A stretch of DNA of 64,000 nt, taken from Borrelia duttonii Ly (lineage in GTDB: Bacteria; Spirochaetota; Spirochaetia; Borreliales; Borreliaceae). This document shows, piece after piece, positions 40,249 to 49,599 of this stretch (position 1 is the first letter of the stretch; the number at the start of each line of letters is the position of its first letter). Under the pieces are notes generated by a model that saw nothing but the letters and a program-made list of their open reading frames with translations, ran no database searches and was not told where the DNA came from. The stretch spans positions 186,001-250,000 of the forward strand of contig NC_011229.1 of the NCBI RefSeq assembly GCF_000019685.1, given 5' to 3'. The position numbers were made by a program, and so were the translations under genes.

Positions 40249-42080
40249 ACAAAATAAAATTTCTAGATAAAACTCTGGTACAAAAAATAGCAGCAGGAGA
40301 AGCTATAGATAGACCTTGCTCTATTTTAAGAGAATTACTTGATAATGCAATAGACTCTGGAGCAGACAAAATAGAAGTTTTTATTGAAGAAGGTGGAATT
40401 CGACGAATACTAATAACAGATAATGGCAGTGGAATTAGCAAAGAAGATTTGAAAATATGTTATCTACCTCATACCACTTCAAAAATAAACGAAGAAAAGG
40501 ATCTTGAGAGAATCCAAACATTAGGATTTCGAGGAGAAGCTTTGTCAAGTATAGCCATTTGTTCAAATCTTATGATAACAAGTTCTACTACAGGAGAAAA
40601 TAGCTATCAAATTGAAATTGAAAATGGTATTGAAAAATATTTTAAAAAACAATCTGCAATAAATGGCACAATGGTAGATGTTACAAATCTATTTCACAAC
40701 TTTCCAGCAAGAAAAAGATTCTTAAAAAAAGACTCTATAGAAACTAAAATGTGTTTAAAAGTGTTCGAAGAAAAAGCTGTAACTCATCCTGGTATTGATT
40801 TTAAATTAAGTGTAAATAAAGAACTGAAAAAAGTATATTTTAAAGAGAGTCTAGCAGATAGAGTTCAAAGTGTATATGGAGAGATAATAGAAAACAACAA
40901 ATTTGGAAAAATAGAAGCTGAATATGATCATGTAAAAATGAAAATATTTTTCGCTCCACCTAATTTCTCAAGAAAAGATAGACGCAACATCAAAATATTT
41001 GTTAACAGAAGACCTATTGAAGAGAAAAGCTTATCTGAATCAATAATAAATGGACACAGTAGAATATTAACTTACAAAAATTTTCCTGTATGTTACTTAT
41101 TCCTAGAAATAGACACTACACATGTTGACTTTAATATACATCCTCAAAAAAAGGAAGTAAGATTTTTTAATTTGCCATTTTTGCCCAAACAAATTTCAAA
41201 TAATATTAATGAATTTTTTGATAGAGAAAAACAAGAAATTTTACAAGATTATCATAATGTAATAATAAAAAGACAATTAACAAACGATGCTCATTTATTA
41301 CACCCTGAAAACGATTTAACAAATTCTAATTTTAAAACATATGAAATTACACAAGATGAAGCTTTAATCCTAGATAAACCTAAAAACAATAAAGTAACAA
41401 ATATAATAGAAGATAAAGTAAAATTTGAAGGTCAAATACCACAAAAATACAAACCATCATTTAAACAGCATATCCAAAAAATTTTTATAAAAACTTCTAA
41501 AATGCCAAATAACTTTCAAAAATCAACACAAACAAATGAATTTAAATATATGGGACAATTATTTTCAGAATTTTTAATAGTAGAAAACGCTAATGAAATT
41601 TACTTTATAGACCAACATGCACTCCATGAAAAAATCATATATCAAACACTAATAAATTCAGAAAAAACTATACAAAAACTTTTAGTACCAATTGAATTTC
41701 AAGTAGAATGTGAAGATACAGATAAAATATTAACAAGTGAATTAGAAGAATATAAAAAAATAGACATCATAGTAAAAAAAATACAAAACCAAACTTATAG
41801 ACTTGAATCTATTCCCAATATTTGCAACAAATATGAAAATATTATTATTCAATTTTTCAAGACAAGAAAAAGTAAAATAATTGACTCTCTTGAAACCGAA
41901 TTATATGCAACTCTTGCCTGTAGACAAGCCATTAAATGCAATGACACAATTAGCCTAGAATTTAGTCAATTCTTAATAAATGAATTTTTTAATCTTAAAT
42001 TAAAACACTGCCCACATGGAAGAAAAATTTATCATAAAATTACTAAATTTGAACTTGAAAAAAGTGTCAACAGACAATAA
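40245..42080 (+). CDS. mutL: DNA mismatch repair protein MutL
   Basis: MutL couples MutS recognition to strand incision. The 611-residue protein has the GHKL ATPase motifs ([28 protein letters not shown]) and a C-terminal domain with [19 protein letters not shown] and CPHGRKI. The DQHA motif suggests the endonuclease type, though the second acidic residue of DQHAxxExxxxE reads Q. It starts in the ATGA overlap with the LMP1-like gene. Its place in a surface-protein operon is fixed in Borrelia. Confidence 0.93.
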
Positions 42081-42100
42081 AATAAACACAGAAGTTATTT

Positions 42101-43141
42101 ATGAGAAAAGATCTTAAATATAAAATTCAAAAACTAATTCAACAAAAGGATAAAGCATTAATTGAACTTGGAAAAGAACTTAAAAATAGCAATATAATAG
42201 AACTTAAAAAACTAGAATCTTATACCTCCTTAAAGTTAATTGAAAAAGAAATATCTCAACTTAAAGCAAATTTAAATAAATCAGAAGAAGTCACACACAA
42301 ATTAAACGAATTATATAAAAAAAACAAAGATTATACATCAAGAGAAAAACATATCTTAAAAGCCTATGAAATAAAGCTCAAAAAAATTATTGAAATCATC
42401 ATAAATAAATACCCAAACAATCTGTCAATGATTTTAGAACATAACCTGGATTTTATCAAATCAACTCTTGCAAAAGATAAATATAAAACAACAGAAATAA
42501 TAAATTGTAAAGAAAAGATCAATTTTTTTAAAAAACTTATTATAAATATAAAACAAATGCTCAAAGACAAAAGAAATAAAACAAACATAAAAAAAATGTC
42601 AAAAGAATTTGAAAACAAAATATTAAAACAATACTTAGAATCCGAAAATTTAGAGGAAACTGTTAATGAATTTATAGAGAATAAAGACTTAAGCACAGAA
42701 ATTATTGAAGAATATAAATTAATAACCGAAATGAAAACAGAAATTTTAAAAATAAATAACGAAATTAAACATGCAAATACAACAAATAACATGCATAATA
42801 AAAATAAAATAAAACGGACTATAAATATTGTTCAATTTAAAAAAGAATCTATCTTAAAAAAGATAGCCGAAGAATTTGTTGAACTATCACAAACAGAAAA
42901 GGGCTTAAATAAAACTGGAACAATAAATTCATCCCTAGAAACAATAAAAAATTTAAGTAAGCAAATATCAAAGTTGAATAAAGAACTCATAAAAGAAATA
43001 AAAAAAAGTGAAATTATAAAAATACAAACAAAAATGCAACAACTTATAAAACATAAAGAATCAATAGAAATAAAATTAAATGAACTAAATTCAAAAATAG
43101 AAACTATACAAGATGAAATTGACGAACTTGACAATCAATAA
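42101..43141 (+). CDS. Coiled-coil protein, unknown function
   Basis: The 346-residue product is almost entirely charged, helical and coiled-coil-like (K, E, L, I heptad pattern), with no signal peptide and no membrane segment. I do not recognise a family. It follows mutL by 20 bases and is last in the run from 33.1 kb. A perfect hairpin and tRNA-Ile lie just after its stop. Confidence 0.75.
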   Translation: MRKDLKYKIQKLIQQKDKALIELGKELKNSNIIELKKLESYTSLKLIEKEISQLKANLNKSEEVTHKLNELYKKNKDYTSREKHILKAYEIKLKKIIEIIINKYPNNLSMILEHNLDFIKSTLAKDKYKTTEIINCKEKINFFKKLIINIKQMLKDKRNKTNIKKMSKEFENKILKQYLESENLEETVNEFIENKDLSTEIIEEYKLITEMKTEILKINNEIKHANTTNNMHNKNKIKRTINIVQFKKESILKKIAEEFVELSQTEKGLNKTGTINSSLETIKNLSKQISKLNKELIKEIKKSEIIKIQTKMQQLIKHKESIEIKLNELNSKIETIQDEIDELDNQ

Positions 43142-43170
43142 AAAATCAATATAATGATCTATGGTATTTC

Positions 43171-43194
43171 TAAGCTTTATGCGTATAAAGCTTA
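43171..43194 (+). repeat. Perfect 10-bp hairpin directly before tRNA-Ile
   Basis: TAAGCTTTAT, loop GCGT, ATAAAGCTTA. It ends two bases before the 5' end of the mature tRNA. There is no T-tract after it. It may end the upstream operon, or shape 5' processing of the tRNA. Confidence 0.6.
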
Positions 43195-43196
43195 TG

Positions 43197-43270
43197 GGGC
43201 CTATAGCTCAGTTGGTTAGAGCACCCGACTCATAATCGGGTGGTCCCAGGTTCAAGTCCTGGTGGGCCCA
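43197..43270 (+). tRNA. tRNA with CAT anticodon, probably tRNA-Ile2 (CAU, lysidine-modified)
   Basis: The cloverleaf is complete: acceptor GGGCCTA with TGGGCCC, anticodon stem CCCGA/TCGGG, anticodon CAT at 43231-43233, T-arm CCAGG TTCAAGT CCTGG, discriminator A73. The body resembles tRNA-Ile rather than elongator tRNA-Met, and C4-G69 and C5-G68 match TilS determinants known from E. coli. If so, C34 becomes lysidine and the tRNA reads AUA, a codon this AT-rich genome uses heavily. Automatic annotation may call it tRNA-Met. CCA is not encoded. Confidence 0.88.
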
Positions 43271-43272
43271 AA

Positions 43273-43926
43273 TTAGTTTAGTTTAAAAAATAGATTAGAA
43301 TACTTACCCATATGATAAAATCCTATATAAGTATCAAGATTATCATCCATCTGGATATTCATTAAGTCATTAATCTTAACAATTGAATATAAAAAATTAA
43401 TTTCATCTTTGGAGGTTTTAATTAAAAATAAATTATTACTACTAATTTCATTTAACTTTTCTACATCTTTTGACTTATATACATGATCATAAATTGAGGC
43501 CAATTCTTCATTTGACAAATTTAAACTTATAATAACATCCTTGCTATATACTCTCATTCCAGAATCAATAAGATGAACCTTTGCCACGAAACTATCAAAA
43601 GTTTTATCAGCAAAATTAAATCTTAAGTCTTTACAATAAAGAACATCCTGTCCAAGAATAGAATTAACAAAAGAAGATGAATATTTATCTTTAACTACTT
43701 CTATAAATTCTCTACTATCCATGTTTTCAATAATAAACTTATTCAGAGTACCAGCATTTAAAACTTTAACAGCAAAATCAAAAGTCATAAAATAATCAAA
43801 CTTATCTTTATTAAAATAATAATTAATTACATAATCAACTTCCCTGATCTCAGGATAGTTCATCTCACAAGAACAAAAAATTATTAAAAAAAATAATACT
43901 ATATTAAACTTTAACTCTCTCAGCAT
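43273..43926 (-). CDS. Putative lipoprotein, unknown function
   Basis: The 217-residue product has an N-terminal hydrophobic segment ending IFCSC, a plausible lipobox, and a mature part with no motif I recognise (mixed helix and strand). Its ATG lies inside the end of efp (23-base overlap), so translation is probably coupled to efp. Its stop ends two bases from the convergent tRNA-Ile. Confidence 0.75.
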   Translation of the reverse strand: MLRELKFNIVLFFLIIFCSCEMNYPEIREVDYVINYYFNKDKFDYFMTFDFAVKVLNAGTLNKFIIENMDSREFIEVVKDKYSSSFVNSILGQDVLYCKDLRFNFADKTFDSFVAKVHLIDSGMRVYSKDVIISLNLSNEELASIYDHVYKSKDVEKLNEISSNNLFLIKTSKDEINFLYSIVKINDLMNIQMDDNLDTYIGFYHMGKYSNLFFKLN

Positions 43927-44482
43927 ATTCTTTGGTTTCAGAATTAACTAAAATTTTATCCCCAATATTAATAAAAAGAGGTGCCTTTACTACCAAACCT
44001 GTATGCAAAGTAACATTTTTCATAGCATTAGTAACAGTATCTCCCTTAACAGCAATCTCAGCATCTATAACTTCAAATGCAACCTTTGGTGGCAACTTCA
44101 AATCAATAACTTCATTACCCCACTTAATAAGAGAATAAACCTCGGCTTCTTGCAAAAATAAAACCTTATCTTCAAGATTTACAACATCTCTTAAATTAAC
44201 ACTAAATTGATCATATGTCTCTAAATCCATAAAAATAAGACTCTCATTATCTTTATAAAGATATTGAGAATTAACCTCTAACACTTCAATTTCCTCCACC
44301 GTATCAGATCCTTTTAAAGTTTCCTTAATAACAGATTTATTTTTAAGATTTTTAAGTTTTAATCTTACAATGGAACCTCCCCTACCCATTTTTGAAAATT
44401 CACGCTCAAGAACAATATGTGGCATACCCTTAAATAGCAAAAAAGAACCTTTATCAATATCTCCGGATTTAATTGTACTCAT
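43904..44482 (-). CDS. efp: Translation elongation factor P
   Basis: EF-P helps ribosomes through polyproline stretches. The 192-residue protein has the three beta domains expected, including the C-terminal VIDAEIAVKGDTVTNAMKNVTLHTG. At the tip of domain I the sequence is KMGRGGSIVRLKLKN, with Arg34 where E. coli has the modified Lys34. Such an arginine is rhamnosylated in EarP-containing bacteria, but whether Borrelia modifies it I cannot say. GAGG precedes the ATG. Confidence 0.93.
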   Translation of the reverse strand: MSTIKSGDIDKGSFLLFKGMPHIVLEREFSKMGRGGSIVRLKLKNLKNKSVIKETLKGSDTVEEIEVLEVNSQYLYKDNESLIFMDLETYDQFSVNLRDVVNLEDKVLFLQEAEVYSLIKWGNEVIDLKLPPKVAFEVIDAEIAVKGDTVTNAMKNVTLHTGLVVKAPLFINIGDKILVNSETKEYAERVKV

Positions 44483-44547
44483 CTAATACCTCAAATTTCT
44501 AATGTGTATAATAACTTATATCAAAAAATCAAAATATTTACTATTCA

Positions 44548-44575
44548 TTGACTTATCTAAGATTAATGATATTAT
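44548..44575 (+). promoter_or_regulatory. Promoter of the pst operon
   Basis: TTGACT at 44548-44553 and TATTAT at 44570-44575 are 16 bases apart. The start near 44582 gives a short leader of about 20 bases containing AAAGGAG before the pstS ATG. No Pho-box-like direct repeat is visible. Confidence 0.55.
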
Positions 44576-44601
44576 ATATAGTTGTAAAAGGAGTTAATTT
44601 A

Positions 44602-45450
44602 ATGCAGGTTATCAAAATACTCTTTACTATCTTGCTAGCTTTTTTGTTTAGCAATTGTACCAAAAACAAAGAAAATGTCATCGCAATTGGTGGATCTACT
44701 TCAACAACTGCTATTATGGATGAAATGATTTTAAAATACCAAAAAATTAACGATCAACTTAAAGTAACTTATGATGCTCAAGGTAGCAGTGTAGGTATTA
44801 AAGGATTATTCGATGGTATTTATAAAATGGCAATTTCCTCAAGAGATGCAACTGAAGAAGAAATTGCTCAGGGAGCAAAAGTCACAATTATTGCTTATGA
44901 TGCTTTAATATTTATTACAAGCCCTGATGTCAAGATTACAAACATTACAGAAGAAGATTTAGTAAAAATTTTAAATGGTAATATTAGTAATTGGAAACAA
45001 GTTGGAGGTCCTGATGCCAAAATTAACTTTATAAACAGAGATTCTTCATCAGGTTCCTATTCATCTATCAAAGAACTAGTTCTTGAAAAAATATTGAAAA
45101 ATCTTGAAGAAGCTCAATTTAGAAAAGATAGCATTATCGTGAAATCTAATGGAGAAGTAATTGAAAAAATCAGTCTTACACCTAACTCAATTGGTTATAT
45201 TAGCTTTGGATATGCAAGAGGTGCAATAGAAAAAGGCCTGCATACATTATCAATAAACAGCATATATCCTACAAAAGAAACAATAATAAAGGATAAATAT
45301 GATATAAAGAGAAAAATAATAGCAATAACAAACAATATTTCTGAAGATCAAAATACACTTGATTTCATCAATTTTATATTAAGTCCAAGTGGACAAGACA
45401 TCATTGAAGAACAAGGGTTTATAAAGGTCAATACAACTGAAAATAATTAA
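44602..45450 (+). CDS. pstS: Phosphate-binding lipoprotein PstS
   Basis: PstS binds phosphate for the PstCAB importer. The 282-residue protein has a lipobox ending FSNC and the family segments AIGGSTSTTAIMDEM, AQGSSVGI, ISSRDAT, LVKILNGNISNWKQVGG and NRDSSSGSYSS. The ATG at 44602 has AAAGGAG upstream; a longer frame from 44548 begins inside the -35 box and is rejected. It is first in pstSCAB. Confidence 0.92.
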   Translation: MQVIKILFTILLAFLFSNCTKNKENVIAIGGSTSTTAIMDEMILKYQKINDQLKVTYDAQGSSVGIKGLFDGIYKMAISSRDATEEEIAQGAKVTIIAYDALIFITSPDVKITNITEEDLVKILNGNISNWKQVGGPDAKINFINRDSSSGSYSSIKELVLEKILKNLEEAQFRKDSIIVKSNGEVIEKISLTPNSIGYISFGYARGAIEKGLHTLSINSIYPTKETIIKDKYDIKRKIIAITNNISEDQNTLDFINFILSPSGQDIIEEQGFIKVNTTENN

Positions 45451-45464
45451 TACTATGAAAAAAT

Positions 45465-45492
45465 TTGACTAAGTATTTAAATTAAATATAAT
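45465..45492 (+). promoter_or_regulatory. Internal promoter before pstC
   Basis: TTGACT at 45465-45470 and a perfect TATAAT at 45487-45492 are 16 bases apart, in the gap between pstS and pstC. A 15-base inverted repeat (45490-45504) overlaps the end of the -10. Confidence 0.55.
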
Positions 45493-45504
45493 CTTATCAA
45501 GATT
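45490..45504. promoter_or_regulatory. Inverted repeat at the pstC promoter, possible operator
   Basis: AATCTT, spacer ATC, AAGATT is a perfect 6-bp inverted repeat lying over the end of the -10 and the likely transcription start. It could be a repressor site or a short leader hairpin. Confidence 0.4.
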
Positions 45505-45537
45505 CAATTTCTTTCTATAGGGGAACTCTTTTAAAGA

Positions 45538-46446
45538 ATGCAATTAACTCTAAAAACAAAAAGAAATATTGTTAGACTGGCTTTTAAATGCTTTATTGTT
45601 GCATCTGCAACAATTAGTACTCTAATAATATTATTATTAATCTTATTTATTATTAAAAATGGAATAACACCTTTTTTGAACAATAAAATTAATATTTTAA
45701 ATTTTTTATTCAGCACAGATTGGAATCCTACCAGTAAAATACAAAAATCTTATGGTATCTTATCTTTTATTATAAATTCCGCTTTAACAACATTTTTTTC
45801 TGTTGCAATTGCACTACCAATTGGCCTTGGATTTGCAATCTATTTATCTGAAAAAACTAAAGGTATCTACCAAAAAACATTGCAAACGATCATAGAACTC
45901 TTAGCAGGAATTCCAAGTGTAGTATATGGATTTTTTGGAAGCACATTTATATCTTCTCTTATAAAAAACACTTTTATAAGAGAAGACAATTTAGGATATA
46001 ATCTAATAACTTCAATAATAGTTTTAAGTATAATGATACTCCCAACAATAATTAGTGTTTCATATACATCTCTTAAAACTGTCCCAAAATCATATAAATT
46101 AGCATCTCTTGCACTGGCTGCAACGGATTGGCAAACAATATACAAGGTAATGATTCCTTCGGCTAGTAAAGGCATTTTAGCAGGAGTAATACTAGCAATA
46201 GGAAGAGCAATTGGTGAAACAATAGCTGTTTTAATGGTTGGTGGTGGTTCACCCCTATTTATAAGAAATATTTTTTCACCTATTAGAACACTAACAGTAA
46301 ACATTGCAATAGACATGGCATATGCATCTGGAACTCATAAAGAAGCTCTACTTGCAACAGCATTGGTATTGCTATCACTAGTTATAATAACAAATTCAAT
46401 TAAACATCTGATTTTATCTTCATCTAAAAGGCTAAAAATCAAGTGA
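45538..46446 (+). CDS. pstC: Phosphate ABC transporter permease PstC
   Basis: PstC is one of two membrane subunits of the phosphate importer. The 302-residue protein has about six membrane helices and the inner-membrane permease motif AAFTDWQTIY-like segment ALAATDWQTIYKVMIPSASKGILAGVILAIGRAIGETIAVLMV (given in part here as EAA loop). Length is normal for the family. It ends in a GTGA overlap with pstA. Confidence 0.92.
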   Translation: MQLTLKTKRNIVRLAFKCFIVASATISTLIILLLILFIIKNGITPFLNNKINILNFLFSTDWNPTSKIQKSYGILSFIINSALTTFFSVAIALPIGLGFAIYLSEKTKGIYQKTLQTIIELLAGIPSVVYGFFGSTFISSLIKNTFIREDNLGYNLITSIIVLSIMILPTIISVSYTSLKTVPKSYKLASLALAATDWQTIYKVMIPSASKGILAGVILAIGRAIGETIAVLMVGGGSPLFIRNIFSPIRTLTVNIAIDMAYASGTHKEALLATALVLLSLVIITNSIKHLILSSSKRLKIK

Positions 46447-47981
46447 AAAAAATTCAAATGAATAAACTATTTAATCAAATTGCATTTTGCATAATCAAAT
46501 TTATTGCTTATTTTTTAATAACATTATTGTTATTTATAATATCCTACATAGTATACAATTCGATATTCTTTACAAGCAAAAAAGAATCATTATTCTTAGA
46601 TGAAACAACACATTTCTTACCATTTAAATCAAATAACAATACAGTCAAAATAGCATTCATTATCAATAAAAGCATTAAAATTAACGAAATTACTACTCAA
46701 GATATTTATAACATATACAACAACAAGATCTCACACTGGGGTAGTATCTCAGACCAAAATCTTGACATAGTACCAATTGCAAGCTCTCAACCAAATATGT
46801 CAAACGAAGTAATACTACAAACTCTTATCAAAAATAATAAATTCAATAACAGATATATAAAACTTGTCGAATCAAGTGAAGATATGATAGAAGCTATAAA
46901 TCAAACAAACGGCGCTATTGGATACCTCACCAAAGATGATCTTGAAAAATTAGATTTTAAAAAATATCCAAAAATTAAATCACTAAGAATAAAATCTATA
47001 TCAATTTTAGTAGGGAAAAAAACATTACAAAAAAGTGAAAATGAAATTATTGACATAATAAACCTTCAGCAAATCAAAAAACTACTCATAGGAAAAGCAA
47101 ATTGGAATGATTTAATATCTAAAGATATCAAATTGAATATCATAAAATACTCAGATTATGATCCAAATGCAATAAAAATGGTAGAAAAAAATGAAGGTAC
47201 AATTGCAATTGTACCCTGGCATTACTTTTATAAAAGTGATGCACCTTTTTTAAAATTATATGATATAAAAAAAAGCATGCCTTTAAATTTAAATTTCATC
47301 TTATCTACACCAAGAAATTCTGGAAAATATGGAGGTATTTCTTATTTAATCTTAAATACATTTTATGTCATACTACTAACAGCAATAATTTCAATTTTAA
47401 TAGGAATTGGTACAGGAATAATGCTTGCAGAGTATACTTCAAACAAAGTATTCTATAAAACAGTATCTATGAGCGTTGACATCTTATCATCCATTCCTGC
47501 CATTATATTTGGACTCTTTGGACTTATATTTTTTGTTCCAATTTTTGGAATGGGAATACTCTCAGGAGCAATCACAAGTTCTTTAATGATATTACCAATG
47601 ATTGTCAAAACAACAGAAGAATCACTAAAATCAATTCCAAAATCATACAAATACGCATCGTTTGCACTTGGCGCCAATAAAACAGAGACTATAATTAAAA
47701 TTTTATTACCCGCTGCCAATCCAGGAATATTAACAGGAATAGTCCTTGCAATAGGACGTGCCCTTGGAGAGACTGCTGTACTTCTCTTTACAATGGGAAC
47801 AAACTTGGGACTTGCAAGCACTTTAAATGAACCGTCAAGAAGTCTAACTGTACACCTATTATTACTATTTCAAGAGGGATATTTAGATAAAGGATTTGCA
47901 ACAGCATCAATACTCATAATAATAATATTATTAATAAATCTAATATCAAAATTTTTAATTAACAAATTATATAGGATTTAG
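46443..47981 (+). CDS. pstA: Phosphate ABC transporter permease PstA with a PstS-like periplasmic insert
   Basis: The permease core is residues about 292-512 (GGISYLILNTFYV... to the C-terminus, with the EAA-type loop ASFALGANKTETIIKILLPAA). The protein is 512 aa where PstA is usually near 300. The extra length lies after the first membrane helix. Residues about 83-99 (ITTQDIYNIYNNKISHW) and 156-163 (NGAIGYLT) match the PstS pattern (ITEEDLVKILNGNISNW and NSIGYISF in this window), and a second such unit follows near 207 (LQQIKKLLIGKANWNDL, then GTIAIVP). The start is GTG, overlapping the pstC stop. Confidence 0.88.
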   Translation: MKKIQMNKLFNQIAFCIIKFIAYFLITLLLFIISYIVYNSIFFTSKKESLFLDETTHFLPFKSNNNTVKIAFIINKSIKINEITTQDIYNIYNNKISHWGSISDQNLDIVPIASSQPNMSNEVILQTLIKNNKFNNRYIKLVESSEDMIEAINQTNGAIGYLTKDDLEKLDFKKYPKIKSLRIKSISILVGKKTLQKSENEIIDIINLQQIKKLLIGKANWNDLISKDIKLNIIKYSDYDPNAIKMVEKNEGTIAIVPWHYFYKSDAPFLKLYDIKKSMPLNLNFILSTPRNSGKYGGISYLILNTFYVILLTAIISILIGIGTGIMLAEYTSNKVFYKTVSMSVDILSSIPAIIFGLFGLIFFVPIFGMGILSGAITSSLMILPMIVKTTEESLKSIPKSYKYASFALGANKTETIIKILLPAANPGILTGIVLAIGRALGETAVLLFTMGTNLGLASTLNEPSRSLTVHLLLLFQEGYLDKGFATASILIIIILLINLISKFLINKLYRI

Positions 47982-47984
47982 CAA

Positions 47985-48749
47985 ATGAACCAAGACAAAG
48001 CTATCATTCAAACAGAAAATTTAAATTTATTTTATACAGATTTTAAAGCACTAAGTAACATTAATATATCAATATTACGAAATAGCATCACTGCATTAAT
48101 AGGTCCATCAGGTTGTGGTAAATCAACTTTCCTTAGAACACTTAATAGAATGAATGACCTTGTTGAAGGAGTTAAAATAGAAGGAAAAGTTATGTATGAA
48201 GGTAAAAGCATTTATTCAAATAACTTTGATGTTTTAGAACTTAGAAGAAAAATAGGAATGGTTTTTCAAACTCCCAATCCATTCTTAATGTCAGTTTATG
48301 ACAACATAAGTTATGGCCCCAAAATCCATGGCATCAAAGATAAAAAAAAGCTTGATGAAATAGTTGAAAAATCTTTAATTAAATCCGCATTATGGAATGA
48401 AGTAAAAGACAAACTTAACAGAAATGCACTAAGTCTTTCAGGAGGACAACAACAAAGACTCTGCATTGCAAGAACCCTTGCAATAGAACCAAATGTAATA
48501 CTAATGGATGAACCTACCTCCGCTCTTGATCCAATATCAACAGGTAAAATTGAAGAACTAATAATAAATCTAAAAGAAAGTTACACCATCATAATAGTAA
48601 CTCATAATATGCAACAAGCTGGAAGAATATCTGACAGAACAGCTTTCTTCTTAAATGGATACATTGAAGAAGAAAGCAAAACAGATGAATTATTCTTCAA
48701 TCCTAAGAATATTAAAACAGAAGAATATATCACCGGTAAATTTGGTTAA
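47985..48749 (+). CDS. pstB: Phosphate ABC transporter ATPase PstB
   Basis: PstB hydrolyses ATP to drive phosphate import. The 254-residue protein has Walker [10 protein letters not shown], the signature LSGGQQQR, Walker [14 protein letters not shown], and the H-loop VTHNM. The [16 protein letters not shown] segment is typical of PstB. It starts three bases after pstA and ends one base from the convergent ZIP gene. Confidence 0.95.
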   Translation: MNQDKAIIQTENLNLFYTDFKALSNINISILRNSITALIGPSGCGKSTFLRTLNRMNDLVEGVKIEGKVMYEGKSIYSNNFDVLELRRKIGMVFQTPNPFLMSVYDNISYGPKIHGIKDKKKLDEIVEKSLIKSALWNEVKDKLNRNALSLSGGQQQRLCIARTLAIEPNVILMDEPTSALDPISTGKIEELIINLKESYTIIIVTHNMQQAGRISDRTAFFLNGYIEEESKTDELFFNPKNIKTEEYITGKFG

Positions 48750-48750
48750 A

Positions 48751-49572
48751 TTAACCCAAAGAAACATCAAGGAACATCATTAAAGAAAACCCAATAACTC
48801 CAAATATGGTCGGGATCTTATTATCAATATCTTTCCTTTTAGCCTCAGGTATTAATTGTTCAATTGAGACATAAATCATTGCACCTGCAGAAAAGGATAA
48901 AGCAAAGGGTAAAATTCTAGTAAAAGTATAAACAGCATAAGAACCCAAAAAGCCTCCAATAATTTCCACCAATCCTGACATTTGTCCATAATTAAAACAC
49001 TTCCATAAAGGAACATGGCCTCTTCTTAAAGGCAAAGAAATAGCCGCACCTTCTGGCATATTTTGAATACCAATTCCCAATGTAAGAATCATAGCTCCAA
49101 CTAAAGTATGCAGATCAGGAGAAGATGCTAGAGCACCAAAAGCAACACCAACAGCAAGTCCTTCGGGAAAATTATGCAAAGTTACAGCTGTAAAAAGCAA
49201 AAAATCCTTCTTTCCATGTCTGGTTAAATCTTCATCAATAAATGTTAACTTTTCAAGGTCTGGCACAAATACATCTACAATATATATAAAAAATGCACCA
49301 CAAAGAAAACCACAAACTGCAGGTATCCACGTAACATAACCAAGCTCTTCTGCCATTTCTATTGCTGGTTTAATAAGCGAAAAAAAACTAGCAGCAATCA
49401 TAATTCCTGCCGAAAATCCAAGCATAGCATCCATTATTTTATTATTGACTCGCCTAAAACAAAAAACAGCAGCTGCTCCAAAAGCAGTGGTAAACCAAGT
49501 AAAAACAGAACCCAAAAACCCTAAAAAAATAGGATGAAGAGTTAATAAATAATCACACAAATGCTTAAACAT
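48751..49572 (-). CDS. ZIP-family metal transporter (GufA-like)
   Basis: The 273-residue protein has eight predicted membrane helices and the ZIP metal-site motifs HNFPEGLAVGVAFG and QNMPEGAAISLPL on helices four and five. GufA-type ZIPs import zinc or other divalent metals; in a Borrelia that relies on manganese, substrate cannot be inferred from sequence. GGAGG precedes the ATG. It follows alaS by 27 bases. Confidence 0.9.
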   Translation of the reverse strand: MFKHLCDYLLTLHPIFLGFLGSVFTWFTTAFGAAAVFCFRRVNNKIMDAMLGFSAGIMIAASFFSLIKPAIEMAEELGYVTWIPAVCGFLCGAFFIYIVDVFVPDLEKLTFIDEDLTRHGKKDFLLFTAVTLHNFPEGLAVGVAFGALASSPDLHTLVGAMILTLGIGIQNMPEGAAISLPLRRGHVPLWKCFNYGQMSGLVEIIGGFLGSYAVYTFTRILPFALSFSAGAMIYVSIEQLIPEAKRKDIDNKIPTIFGVIGFSLMMFLDVSLG

Positions 49573-49599
49573 AAAGTATCCTCCATAATTTTTCTATTA

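Noticed and set aside
40245..42080. MutL as non-endonuclease type because of the Q in its DQHA motif
   Set aside because: ACR and CPHGR motifs and the DQHA core are intact; one changed residue is not enough to reclassify it.
44548..44601. Upstream extension of pstS to a TTG at 44548
   Set aside because: The TTG is part of the -35 box. The ATG at 44602 has a strong ribosome binding site and gives a proper lipoprotein signal.
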